Part shown: positions 34,227-49,744 of the stretch, one piece after another
Position numbering within the stretch: the first letter of the stretch is position 1
How the letters are laid out: each line of letters begins with the position of its first letter
NCBI GenBank assembly: GCA_034687125.1
Contig: JAQGBZ010000318.1
Span: 1-64,000 of the forward strand
Origin: Neelides folsomi
Lineage: Eukaryota; Arthropoda; Collembola; Neelipleona; Neelidae
Length of the DNA: 64,000 nt
Direction of reading: 5' to 3'
Program-made: the position numbers and the translations under genes
Notes under the pieces: generated by a model
Told to the model about the DNA's origin: nothing
The model's input: the letters and a program-made list of their open reading frames with translations, nothing else
Database searches by the model: none

Positions 34227-35634
34227 TTATGGTCGACCGGCTTCTCTTGTATTTACACCAGCTTTATGACTTAGGAATGCAAGATGACCTTTATTGCATT
34301 TATTGGCGTAATGTCCTTTATATCCGCACTGAAAATTGAAAATAAACAATAGTATCTTACATTTTAAAAATATTAAATAATGTTTTTATTTAATGAAAAA
34401 CTTACTTTATAGCAAACGACATCTTCCAGAGCTCTCCTTGGTTGTCCATCGTTATTCTCTCTCTCGGGCCTCTCTCCTCTTTCTCGATGCCCACGTTGGA
34501 AGAAGGGAGGACGTGGATGAAATTGGTATGGTTGATACGGTTGGAAAGTTCCTTCTGAGGCCATATAAGTTCCTGGTCGAGATGGGGGCTGTTGCTGAGA
34601 TTGATGTGGTTGGTTAGGTCTCATTCCAGCCATTCCTTCAGGCTGTTCTTTTACGTCTTCCTCCGGTCGATTTCCATGATCTCTAACTTGCTCTTGTTGA
34701 TGGAGTAATTCAATATTTTGAGGACAATGGTAAGATTTATGTCCAACTTCTCCACAAACATGACAAATAATTCCAGCTTTTCTCGCATCTCTTTTTGCCA
34801 ATTCTTCAAGTTGAGGAAGTTCAAATGTAGCACTAAAATATAAATATTATAAATATGAAAATCATGTGTAAAATGTTTAAAATGTATTGAATTTTTTTAG
34901 AATGAATCTAATCAATGAGAATCAACTTACTGAACAAATTTACAGGCAGATCCATCAGGGCAGAAACCAGCAAGATAATTTAAACATAAAACTTTCCTAA
35001 CATGTCGATGTCGGCAATGTGGACCGTGACGGCAAAATCCTCTATCATACCAAGGACAAGGCCTCACTTTAGATTCTGGATCAATGTGCAAAAACGGGCA
35101 TTCTTTATTGTGGCACGCATCTGTAATGATAAAAAACATTAAATGGATATTTATTGGGTACTTTCATAATAAATAATTCGTTTCGTCATTAATTTAATAA
35201 AAATTAAAATGTCATACTGAATCTTGTGTAGAAATAGCATTCGGGCATTTTTGTCATATCATATTCGTGAAGGAACTCGCACTGATCTCCTTTTTTGCAG
35301 AGGCCTCGAAGCCAATGTTTACAGACGACAGTTCTGTCTCCTCTGACATGTCTGAATGGGCATTGGGTTCCTTTGACACAAGATCCTTCCACGAAGAAGA
35401 CACAAATGGCTGAAGTCGATTCTAAAAATTAAAACAATTTTAAAATATTACAAAATTACTTATGCATATTTAGAAAAACATAACTAAACTCTAGATAAAA
35501 CAATTAAATTAATGATTGATAGTTAACTTACTGTCCATTCCGATAAATGGAAGAGGTTGAGCGCCGAGTTGTTGTTCAAGAGCCACTTCAATGTCGAACT
35601 TGACATTGTCCACATTTGCAACAACTGATTCCAT
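34227..35634 (-). CDS. CPSF4: Cleavage and polyadenylation specificity factor, 30 kDa subunit
   Basis: The nuclear CPSF subunit that recognises the AAUAAA polyadenylation signal. Exons 35634-35532, 35421-35218, 35120-34931, 34832-34406 and 34328-34227 join in frame to 341 aa. Five tandem CCCH zinc fingers are seen. The near-invariant part reads VVCKHWLRGLCKKGDQCEFLH and continues through CPWYDRGFCRHGPHCRHRH to CLNYLAGFCPDGSACKF. They are followed by a first CCHC knuckle (CHVCGEVGHKSYHC), a Gln/Pro/Arg-rich linker and a second CCHC knuckle split by the last intron (CYKCGYKGHYANKC). Human CPSF4 (269 aa) has one knuckle, whereas fly Clipper has two, so this is the invertebrate form. It is by far the most conserved protein in this part of the window. 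Confidence 0.96.
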
Positions 35635-36183
35635 GTTTCTTTATTGCCTTATATTAATACTTTAAAAATAATAATTATGCCTAAAGCCTATCAAGTTTAC
35701 TCCAGACCCCAACTCCAAGTATAATTTATTTTAGAAACCAAAGGCTTTATATCTGTAATATCAATTACCTTTTTAAATCTAAATTAACCCTTTAAATTTT
35801 TAATTCCAATTCAAGAATGAAGAGTCGACGAGTTAATAAATTAGCCGCACTTTCAAATCCTCTATTATACAATACTAAACCGGGGAAGTTTGGGAATGCG
35901 AAGGGAAGAATTTCTCTCATTGCATTTTATAGGATTCAAATCAACCCAACACATTTCCAATTTATAGTTTCTTACAACCTCTTTATTTAGATATGAGTTT
36001 TACCGTTTTATGGTTTATAAAGCTTAGTTTTAAAATTTCTATTAAATGATCGCCTATCTTATAGCATATTAAAATTGTAAAATTATTTTTCATTGTGGGT
36101 TTAGCATTCAACAATTTGATATTTGATCATAAATCATAATCGACTTTTGATCGTGGCATTATTAGTAAAACCAAGTATGGTTT
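35635..36183. other. Intergenic gap between CPSF4 and prolyl 4-hydroxylase
   Basis: AT-rich. It should hold the CPSF4 promoter and the hydroxylase 3' UTR. No coding sequence was recognised. Confidence 0.5.
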
Positions 36184-38763
36184 CTATTTTCTGCAGGGAT
36201 GGGTCATGAAATTATTTCCAGCAAGTATCCATTTATTTGCAACTAAAAATAAGTCACATTTGATTATCCAATACATACTTAATTAATTAAAGAACTTGCT
36301 TTTTATTATTTTGTATTATATTATGTATTAGGTAAATATTTTCATACGCCATTTTGAGCCAAGTAAAACTGGGCATCCTCCGTGAAACATTCTCTCATCG
36401 GCAGTTCCATTACGGTGGCTGTTAAACCAAAATAATGCTGATCCTTTTTTCGGTTCTATTGACAATCCTAAAGCTGGAAAAGCTGTGTTTCCACCTTGTT
36501 CAACATTATTTAACTATGAAACATTAAATAATATAATTTCAATACAAAATGCCAATCTTATAGTTAGTATTTACAATTACATAGTTGAGTTTTATAAATT
36601 ATATGGATAAATCAAGCTTACGTATATCATGAAGGTGGCCATGCGATGAAGTTCATATGATTTATCAGTATACTGTCCATATATTAAAAAATAATCATGA
36701 AATTTATATTAAATAGACATTTGAAAACAATACATATAAAGCATAAAATTGCATATTACAGCTTGTAATTTATTTATTGTATTTACAGTATCATGATGAA
36801 CATTAAAATATCCTCCAAAAGCATAGGAGAGAATTTTCATGGGTTCACTCGAGCTGTTGGACACTTTGAGTCCAACCATTTTTTCGATCTTCAATGACAG
36901 TTTGGCTAATAATGGATGAGTCTCGAATAAAAGACTTTGGTAAGAAGCTCTAACTTTGTCAATTACGTATTCCCCGAGATCGTAATCATTTCCAATTTTA
37001 CTTTCCTTTTTACTCAAAACTGCAACTTTAGTTGGTTCCATTTGAAGTATTGCGAGTTTTTTCAAGCTTTCCATTTCTTCATCGTTTAATACATTGTAAA
37101 TTTCAATGAGGAGAGGTTCCACACTGTGAAATTCTATCTTTAACGGGTTAATTAACCAATAAGCGTCTTTGGAAATTCCACCATAAAAGCATTTTAATTT
37201 GGATTTTTCCATATCTGTCTATATGATATAAAGAAAACTTAATTTTAAGATTATTTAACAAAACAAATAATAACAACCAATTATCTACTATTGGTTGACT
37301 AAATATGATACAAGTGATAATGCTTTTATTTAATATTGTATGTATGTATAAATATGTAGCATACTTGAAAGTTATTTCCTCTGCAAAGAGAAATGAAATC
37401 AAGAGTCTCAAAATCCTTTTTTCGTGTTCCGGAAAAATTTTCTTGGCCATATTGAATAAAACTTTGCGGTTTTTTCCATTCACCCTTGGAATATTTTATA
37501 GGCATAGTGAACATGTGAAGATTTGTTGAAGATTCAGTCCAACTTCGGTCATGCTATATGAGAAAATGTCACAATATGTACCCATTATAAAATTAATCTC
37601 TATGTATTATCATTATTACATGCTATTTCTTTTAATTTTATAATCTTTAACTATGTTATCTGACAGTAACATGATATGAATTTAATGAGAATTTGAGTTA
37701 ATACCTCAGAAATGACCCCATTGATTATCCTTATAAATTCTAATTTATCGTGAAGGCTTGCATAGTCACTCCGAAGACTTTTCAATCCTGATTTAAGCCA
37801 ATCGAGTGCAAGAGTAAAATATTTATTTTTTCCAGCAAATGATCCAAAAATCAAAGCATCAATTGATGTCAGAAGTGTTTTTTGGAAACTTGATCCTGGT
37901 ATAATTCCCTTCGTATACTGAAATTGAATGATTTGTTTTTATCTTTAGATAAATTATGTGTTTATAAATGGTATGTATAATCACATATTTTAATGTATGT
38001 ATTCCATAATTACATATTTGGGATCAATATCATAGACATATTGGAGTCTCAATATTCCATGCATCACATCTTCAAGATCTTTTGTTGTCGGCCACAACTC
38101 ATGAGGTAATATTTCTTCAATTTCTTGTAGAAGCCCTTGAATAAATAAAATGAATCAAATAAAAACATTGAACTACGGACGAACAAAAAGTCGAGAAAAA
38201 AGATATTCACAACTACAAATACTTACCTGGATATTTTTCATTAGTTCCCAATTTAATAAACTCGCGAATTTGTGTAAGATGAATAGCAAATCTCTTGATG
38301 ACTTTGAATCCCAAAAATGGATGGTCTGCTTTATGAACTTTTTGGTTCTCTTCATGACGATTTTTTTTCACTTTCGCTTTTCTGAACTTCTCTATGATGG
38401 TATCATTTTCATAATCCATTTTGTAATCTTTAATCCTATGTTCGAATACATAAATGTCAATTTTCATTAATGGAATTAAACCCTTTCAATAAAATTAAAT
38501 AATTTAATAGTGTACAATGATATGAAATATCGATTATCTTCTTTCTTGTGTTCAGTAATTACTAAAGTCGTCATTTGAATTCTTTTTAATACATGATAAA
38601 TCTTTTTTTCAAGGTTGCACAAATTCATTAAATCGGGATAAGAAATTGAATATAAAGGTCGCTGGTTTAATTTGTTTGATTTTGCTTTTTCATCTGCTTG
38701 GGTTTTATACCTTAAAACGATATAAATGCAGAGGAAAAACACTATATTTTCGTGGATTTTCAT
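36184..38763 (-). CDS. P4HA: Prolyl 4-hydroxylase alpha subunit
   Basis: The ER-lumen catalytic subunit that hydroxylates proline in collagen-like proteins using Fe(II), 2-oxoglutarate and O2. Nine exons join in frame to 571 aa: 38763-38516, 38435-38227, 38135-38014, 37917-37705, 37553-37365, 37218-36760, 36672-36622, 36513-36348 and 36242-36184. There is an N-terminal signal peptide (ENIVFFLCIYIVLRY), an N-terminal dimerisation region (HPFLGFKVIKRF), the peptide-substrate/TPR region (LDWLKSGLKSL) and SLCRGN before the catalytic domain. Iron ligands are the His/Asp of NVHHDTV and the His of MFHGGCPV. GSKW supplies the 2-oxoglutarate lysine, and ANKWI follows in the last exon. The sequence is diverged from vertebrate P4HA (human P4HA1 is 534 aa). 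The exon 1 donor (ATT|GTACAC) is weak and was chosen because it restores the frame. Confidence 0.88.
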
Positions 38764-39450
38764 GATGATGATTATAAATGATTACAATTATCTAAAAACT
38801 TTTAATTATACACAGTCTTTCCTTTTTTATTAGAAAAATACTTGAAACCTTTATCATTAAGAGTTAAAGACATAAAACTTTGAAGAATTCAAAGTTTATT
38901 GTACTTTCAAAATGATGACTGTTTACAAAAAGAAAAGTATCATGAATAATATTGGTCTACACAATTATGCTCACAAGTATGAATATATTTTGCATTAATT
39001 ATAATTTATAATTAATCAAGTTCATAAACATACTTTCAACATTTTTATAATTTGGGTTATAAATTACAACTGTTTAAGCTTCATTGGTAACTTTCACTAT
39101 GATTTATAATTATTTATATGTATAAGGTATGTTTAAATAGTTGAAAAGTTAAAAGTTAAAAAAACTATTCGTAATTTACATTATTAATTCATACACTTTA
39201 CAATATTGGATAAGATGGGCAGGAAACGTTTATGATGAGAAAATTGAGAAAATGCATGGAGCTTGTTTGGAACCATCGTCTAAATAGTCGCTTCATATGC
39301 CAAATTTCAAACTTCATGCTGCTGCATTGATCATTGAATAAAATGAATTATAAAAATTTGTTTAATTTCCCTGTTTTTCATTAATTAACTAGCATAATTT
39401 CATTGAGTTAAAAATTTAGTTTATACTTGGGATTCCTCTTTGAATTCGAA
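38764..39450. other. Divergent intergenic region between P4HA and DRG2
   Basis: 687 bp separate the two divergent start codons, so both promoters probably lie here. It is AT-rich with no clear TATA box next to either start. Confidence 0.5.
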
Positions 39451-41530
39451 ATGGGAATACTCGAGAAAATATCCGAAATCGAAAAGGAAATTGCAAGAAC
39501 GCAGAAAAATAAAGGTAAAAAGCAAAAACAGAATTCTCATATTTTCGGCATATTGCATATGGTATTGTACTTTTATAAAATGTAAATCTTGTTTATTTAT
39601 TTATTAACTTATAAATTAACCCTAAAATTTAAATGATTATCTCTCTATACAGATTTATGTGAATGTGAAATTATGATTAATCAATTTAATGTCATTTAGC
39701 CACTGAATACCATCTTGGAGTTTTGAAGGCAAAATTAGCCAAGTATCGAAGTCAGTTATTGGAGCCATCCAAAAAAGGAGGCGAGAAAGGAGAAGGCTTC
39801 GATGTCTTGAAATCTGGAGATGCTAGATGTGCACTAATTGGATTCCCTTCTGTTGGAAAAGTAAGTATTAAGTATTCCATTTTAAGAATTTAAATCAATA
39901 TTTTAATCAATTAACTATTTTTCTGAATTCATACCAAAATTGTAAATCATTATACATCTAATAACGTCATTAACTTCAATTTTCTATTTTAGTCAACGCT
40001 TCTAAGCACTGTGACAAAAACCGAGAGTGAATGCGCTGCTTATGAGTAAGCTGATTCTGAATTTACCATTTAATTATCATATTGCTTGTCAAGTAAAAAG
40101 TAAAATATACTTCAAAGTTTCTTTAATGTCATCATCATTATTTTAATTTATTTAGATTCACAACTCTTACTTGCATTCCGGGTGTCATTGAATACAAAGG
40201 AGCAAATATCCAACTTCTTGATTTACCTGGAATCATTGAGGGTGCTGCACAAGGAAAAGGTATTCTTCTTTCTCTCCAATTTCAAGCATTTTAAAAATGT
40301 TTTTAAATGAATAAAAGCGAAAATAAATATAATATTTTATAATGCTGACAGGTCGAGGACGACAAGTTATTGCTGTGGCTCGAACTGCCGACGTCGTTTT
40401 GATGATGTTAGACGCGACCAAAGGAGAAGTGCAGAAAGATTTGCTTGAAAAGGAGTTGGAAGCTGTTGGAATCAGATTGAACAGACCAAAACCAAACATC
40501 TACTTTAAAATTAAAAAAGCCGGAGGAATCTCTTTCAATTCTACTTGTCCTCTGACCAAGTGCGATGAAAAACTCGTTCAAATGATTCTACATGAATATA
40601 AATTATTCAATGCAGAAGTAAGAAATCTGAGAAACCTCAGATCTTATATCAATTAATATCAGTCAATTAATTTTACTTTTTGATAGATTTCAAATATTTT
40701 AATCTTTATTTAGGTTTTATTTCGAGAGGATTGTACTGCAGATGAATTGATTGACGTGATTTCGGGGAATCGAGTTTATATGCCTTGCCTTTACGTATAT
40801 AATAAGATTGATCAAATCTCAATTGAAGAAATTGATAAAATTGCTCGCCAGCCAAACTCTGTGGTGGTTAGGTATACGTTGTTTTTATTTCAACCCAAAT
40901 ATGGTTTTATATTTACTTATGAGATAGATAATAAATTTAATAGGAATAATTAAATGATGATCATAATTTTATATATTGCAGTTGTAACATGAAGCTCAAC
41001 ATTGAATATCTTCTTGAAGTTCTTTGGGAATATTTGTCTTTAATTCGGGTATATACCAAGAAGCCTGGCCAACCCCCTGATTTCAATGATTCACTCATTT
41101 TACGACAAGGCGTTACCGTTGAACATGTTTGCCACAGTATACATCGCACAATTGTTCAGCACTTTAAATACGCTTTAGTTTGGGTTAGTTTTCTCTCATA
41201 AACAACATTTATGATTATATTGCATTAGTGTTTTACAATTGGATCGTAACAATAAGTAGTATTTAAGTGTATTTATATCTAACGTTGAGTTTTTATAATA
41301 TTTTAACCTCATTTTCATTTAATATTTTCTAGGGCACGAGCACAAAATACAGCCCTCAGAGAGTTGGTCTCCATCATGGTAAAAAAAACTATGCCTAATA
41401 TATAATATTTAAATTAAAAATTGATGATAAGTTAGTGTAAATTATTGTAATTGTTACATTTATGTATAATTTAAATGTATAATTTACAGTTATGCACGAT
41501 GAAGATGTTATTCGTGTTGTGAAGAAATGA
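39451..41530 (+). CDS. DRG2: Developmentally regulated GTP-binding protein 2
   Basis: A cytosolic OBG-family GTPase that associates with translating ribosomes together with a DFRP partner. Nine exons join in frame to 364 aa, the same length as human DRG2: 39451-39514, 39700-39860, 39993-40045, 40156-40259, 40352-40617, 40714-40871, 40982-41183, 41333-41378 and 41490-41530. The start [20 protein letters not shown] is diagnostic for DRG2 over DRG1. G motifs are GFPSVGKST (P-loop), the switch region [19 protein letters not shown] and NKID. The C-terminal TGS domain reads [16 protein letters not shown] and ends EDVIRVVKK. All residues expected for GTP binding are present. AATAAA lies at 41567-41572. 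Confidence 0.98.
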
Positions 41531-41566
41531 AGGACACTTATCAATTTCTACATTTTTTGAGGGTTA

Positions 41567-41576
41567 AATAAATAAA
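41567..41576 (+). terminator. DRG2 polyadenylation signals
   Basis: Two overlapping AATAAA hexamers lie 37-46 bases after the DRG2 stop codon. Confidence 0.5.
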
Positions 41577-41928
41577 TATTACAATTAATCAAAATATTTG
41601 ATTCTTATCATTGACAAATTCATTGTTCATTTTTGATTCATCGGACATCTTCATATAAATATGGTTTAATTTTTAAGCTTTATTAGTTATAGGACATGCA
41701 GAAGAGCATTTATAGTTTATGCATACCAGTACTTGCTCATAAGTTTGTATTTATGTAACATATTAATATATTTGTACTATACAATAGTAATACTCTTGAC
41801 AAGACATGAGTGTACACATCATAGTGAATGTGATTAGTCTGATAAGCAATGGGATATATGAATGTTTAAACTCTAACCAAAGGTCATTCATCTTGGTATT
41901 TCTCATGATTACAAATATTTTTATATTC

Positions 41929-41936
41929 TATAAATA
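41929..41936 (+). promoter_or_regulatory. TATA box of the dioxygenase gene
   Basis: TATAAATA lies 131 bp before the start codon of the dioxygenase gene. A start of transcription about 30 bp downstream (near 41960-41970) would give a 5' UTR of about 100 bases. Such a clear TATA box is unusual among the genes in this window and suggests regulated rather than constitutive expression. Confidence 0.5.
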
Positions 41937-42066
41937 GCAGATGAGTTAAGAGTCTGTCTTACATTTAGTGAGTTCGATTGTTCTTGCAGTTTCTCTTTAA
42001 TAGTTAAAATATAATATTTAACTATTCGAAGTTCCATTTTCATAATTGTTGAAACTGAATTTTGAA

Positions 42067-44147
42067 ATGTCAATTCCTATTATTGATTTGAGTAAAATCT
42101 CTCAAAGAGATGGGCGGATTCCATCATCCGAAGATTGGGAAGTTGTATCGAACGAAATGAAGAATGCTTTAAGCAAAATTGGATTTGTTTGTTTGGTCAA
42201 CCATGATATTTGCCAAGAAAAGGTAAAAATTATTCTGTTCAGTGCATTAAATTACAATCTTTATCTTAATTTACCTTTTTATATTCCGGATGCGGAAATT
42301 ACCAATACTTACGATTTAGTACACTTAAGTAATAGAAAATAAACTATCCTAATGCATAGATTCAAAAGGCATTCTCAGAAGGAAAGAAATTCTTTCAACT
42401 TCCTTCATCGACAAAAGAAAAGTACACAAAAGACTTGAAAAAAATTAATCATGGATATACAAAACCTGGACAAGAGTTGTAAGTTGTGAAAGCATAAAAA
42501 AACAACTACTATACATTAATTGGGCAACTGCAATATACCCGATACCCGACTAGTGGTAAACGACAGTCGCTTACCCTACCTAAACTACCTAACCTATCTA
42601 ATACATGTCGCATGTATTAGGGTGATGTTAAAGGCGGTGTCGTTTACCTCACTTCGGGCATCGGGTGTTTAGAATCTCTCCACTAATTGTATATGGAGGT
42701 TTAAATCGGAAAAATTATTTTTAGGCGTAACTAATGAAATAAAAACAAATTTTCATGGCGACTATTCCTACGTTAAAGATAATCATAATAGCATGACAAA
42801 TTGAAGGGGATATTTGAGAAAATGTTAATATAGATTATAGATTAATTCCGTCCGTTTTAGAAAACTCATTTATACCTTTTCGATTAATACAAGTTAAATA
42901 ATATAATTAATAGAAGATTCAGATTATTTTAGCATCTTAAGATATACAGAATGAATAAAATAGAGTTAAGTTTGAAAAAAATACAGAATAAAAACAGTTT
43001 AAAAAAGAGAAAAGTCAACATCACTGAAGACAAATACATAAAATATTTGGATCCTCAATTAAATAACACGTTTAATGATTAATTAACTTAAATTCGAATT
43101 AATATTATGTTGAGTATATTTAAATTTGACTGACTATTCTTATAACATTGCATTTTATTAATATTGTGAAAATAATGTAAATAAACAGTTACTAACGCTG
43201 AAATTTAAAATGAATTTTCCGAGATACGGTCCTTTTCGATTTAAACCTTCATAATAATATGTAATATTTACCTGATGCGTAGTGTATTTATTTTCTATTT
43301 TTATTTATTTTTCGTAGATTGGACGAAAGTGGCAAATTCGAATGTCGAGAAACATTTGACTTTTTCCGTAAGAAAATGGACAATGGCGATGCATTAAGTG
43401 AAGCTCCAGACTTTCAATCCTGCCATATCAATCTCGCCAACGAGTGTCATGTATTGGTTACAAATCTTTTGCGAATTTTGGCTCTTTCTCTCAAGCTGGA
43501 TGACGAACAATTTTTTGTCAAATCTGCTCAATGCCTCATTGACCCAAGAATCCCAAGCTTCACAACATTCAGGGCATTGTACTATCCCCCTATTTCAGAT
43601 CAAATTGAAATTCAAGAAGGAACAGTTAGATGTGCTGAGCATTCCGATTATGGTCAGCAAATAAAAAAAATAAGCAGAGATTAAAAAAATATTTTAAAAA
43701 ATTATCTATTATTGTAATAGGAATCCTCACTCTCCTTTTTCAAGACATGATGGGCGGATTGGAAATCAAAACCTTGGATGGCTCATGGATTCCTGCGACT
43801 CCGATAGAAGGATCTATCTTTGTTAATACTGGAGATTTGTTGGAATTTTGGTCTGGTGGATTTTTTCCTGCAACTGTAAATATACCTAAAATTGTTTATT
43901 AAACTCTTAATAAAATTAATTAATTAATTAATTAAATGGTTTTGTTTTAAAGAAACATCGTGTCTTAATCCCACTATTGGAAATGAAGCGTCGAACTCAT
44001 CGGCAGTCAATCACTTACTTCGTTCATCCTGATGACAAAGTTATGGTGTCGCCGCTTAAATCAAGCGTAGTGGGAAACGAAGACTTCCAACCAGTGACGG
44101 CTTATGAACATGCCAAGAAACGACTCGATAAAAGTTATGGGATTTAA
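42067..44147 (+). CDS. 2-oxoglutarate/Fe(II)-dependent dioxygenase, isopenicillin-N-synthase-like fold
   Basis: A soluble non-haem iron oxygenase of the DIOX_N plus 2OG-FeII_Oxy architecture. Exons 42067-42222, 42360-42478, 43318-43652, 43721-43875 and 43953-44147 join in frame to 319 aa. The N-terminus has IPIIDLSKIS and GFVCLVNHDI (DIOX_N). The iron triad is the His/Asp of AEHSDYG and the His of KHRVLIP at the start of the last exon. The Arg of HRQSITYFV is the RxS motif that binds the 2-oxoglutarate carboxylate. LTLLFQD and GGLEIKTLDG complete the core. The substrate cannot be predicted. Isopenicillin N synthase itself shares this fold, and the RxS motif alone does not separate it from 2-oxoglutarate users. 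Intron 2 (839 bp) carries a MITE-like palindrome. Confidence 0.9.
42510..42695. mobile_element. MITE-like palindromic element in dioxygenase intron 2
   Basis: Arms 42537-42570 and 42633-42666 are reverse complements at 25 of 34 positions, sharing ACCCGAT, CCCGA and GGTAAACGAC. A perfect 10-bp palindrome (CTAATACATG/CATGTATTAG around TCG) sits in the centre at 42598-42620. Weaker pairing continues outward to about 42510 and 42695. No coding capacity is present. It is GC-richer than the intron around it, as expected for an inserted element. The exact ends and target duplication are not certain. Confidence 0.55.
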
Positions 44148-44692
44148 TAATCCATGATTGAAAAATTAATTTAAGTTCATTTTATTCAATGGGTCAATGA
44201 GATATGTTATTTGTCGTATACAAAGATGGAAAATTTCTATCGTGTAATGATATTTGAAAATAATTGTTTGCAATTTTAAGATTTTAAACTGAACGATAAT
44301 TTGATAAATGTGGTTAAAAAGTCTTTTTCTTTTAAATAAATAAATATATTATTAATTATCAAAGGTATAAAGTGTATAAATTCTTTATAAAAAAGAAATA
44401 CTTTGAAATTCTTTGGAAAGTTATGAATTCATTAATTATATGATAATAACAAGTGTTGTCTGAATCGAGTTATTAGATTAGTTAAGTAAATTAAAAGTAA
44501 CTTGTAAAATTATTAGGAAATTGTGATTTTAACAAGTATTTAAAGTATAAAATGGGTATACCATACACTATAACATGTATGTATGTATTACTGATATATA
44601 TTTAACATGTGTATATATAGTTTTTTTTAGCTCTCAGGTACATTTAAAGAATAAGGAAAATACTTATGGACAATTAATGTCATTAATGTGAC
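44148..44692. other. Intergenic gap between dioxygenase and ERCC6
   Basis: The two genes converge here. AATAAA at 44335-44340 on plus is a candidate dioxygenase polyadenylation signal. No other feature was seen. Confidence 0.5.

Positions 44693-49744
<5,052 letters not shown>

Larger units (their letters stand above)
41531..42066. other. Intergenic gap between DRG2 and the dioxygenase gene
   Basis: Contains the DRG2 polyadenylation signals and, near its right end, a TATA box for the dioxygenase gene. Nothing else is recognised. Confidence 0.5.

Noticed and set aside
13114-38763. Operon-like organisation of the many consecutive minus-strand genes
   Set aside because: Spacers are mostly 0.5-1.7 kb, functions are unrelated and a plus-strand gene (GPANK1-like) interrupts the run. 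Same-strand order alone is not evidence of polycistronic transcription.
42067-44147. Calling the dioxygenase a true isopenicillin N synthase (penicillin biosynthesis)
   Set aside because: The fold and RxS motif are shared by many 2-oxoglutarate oxygenases. No ACV synthetase or other beta-lactam gene is nearby.
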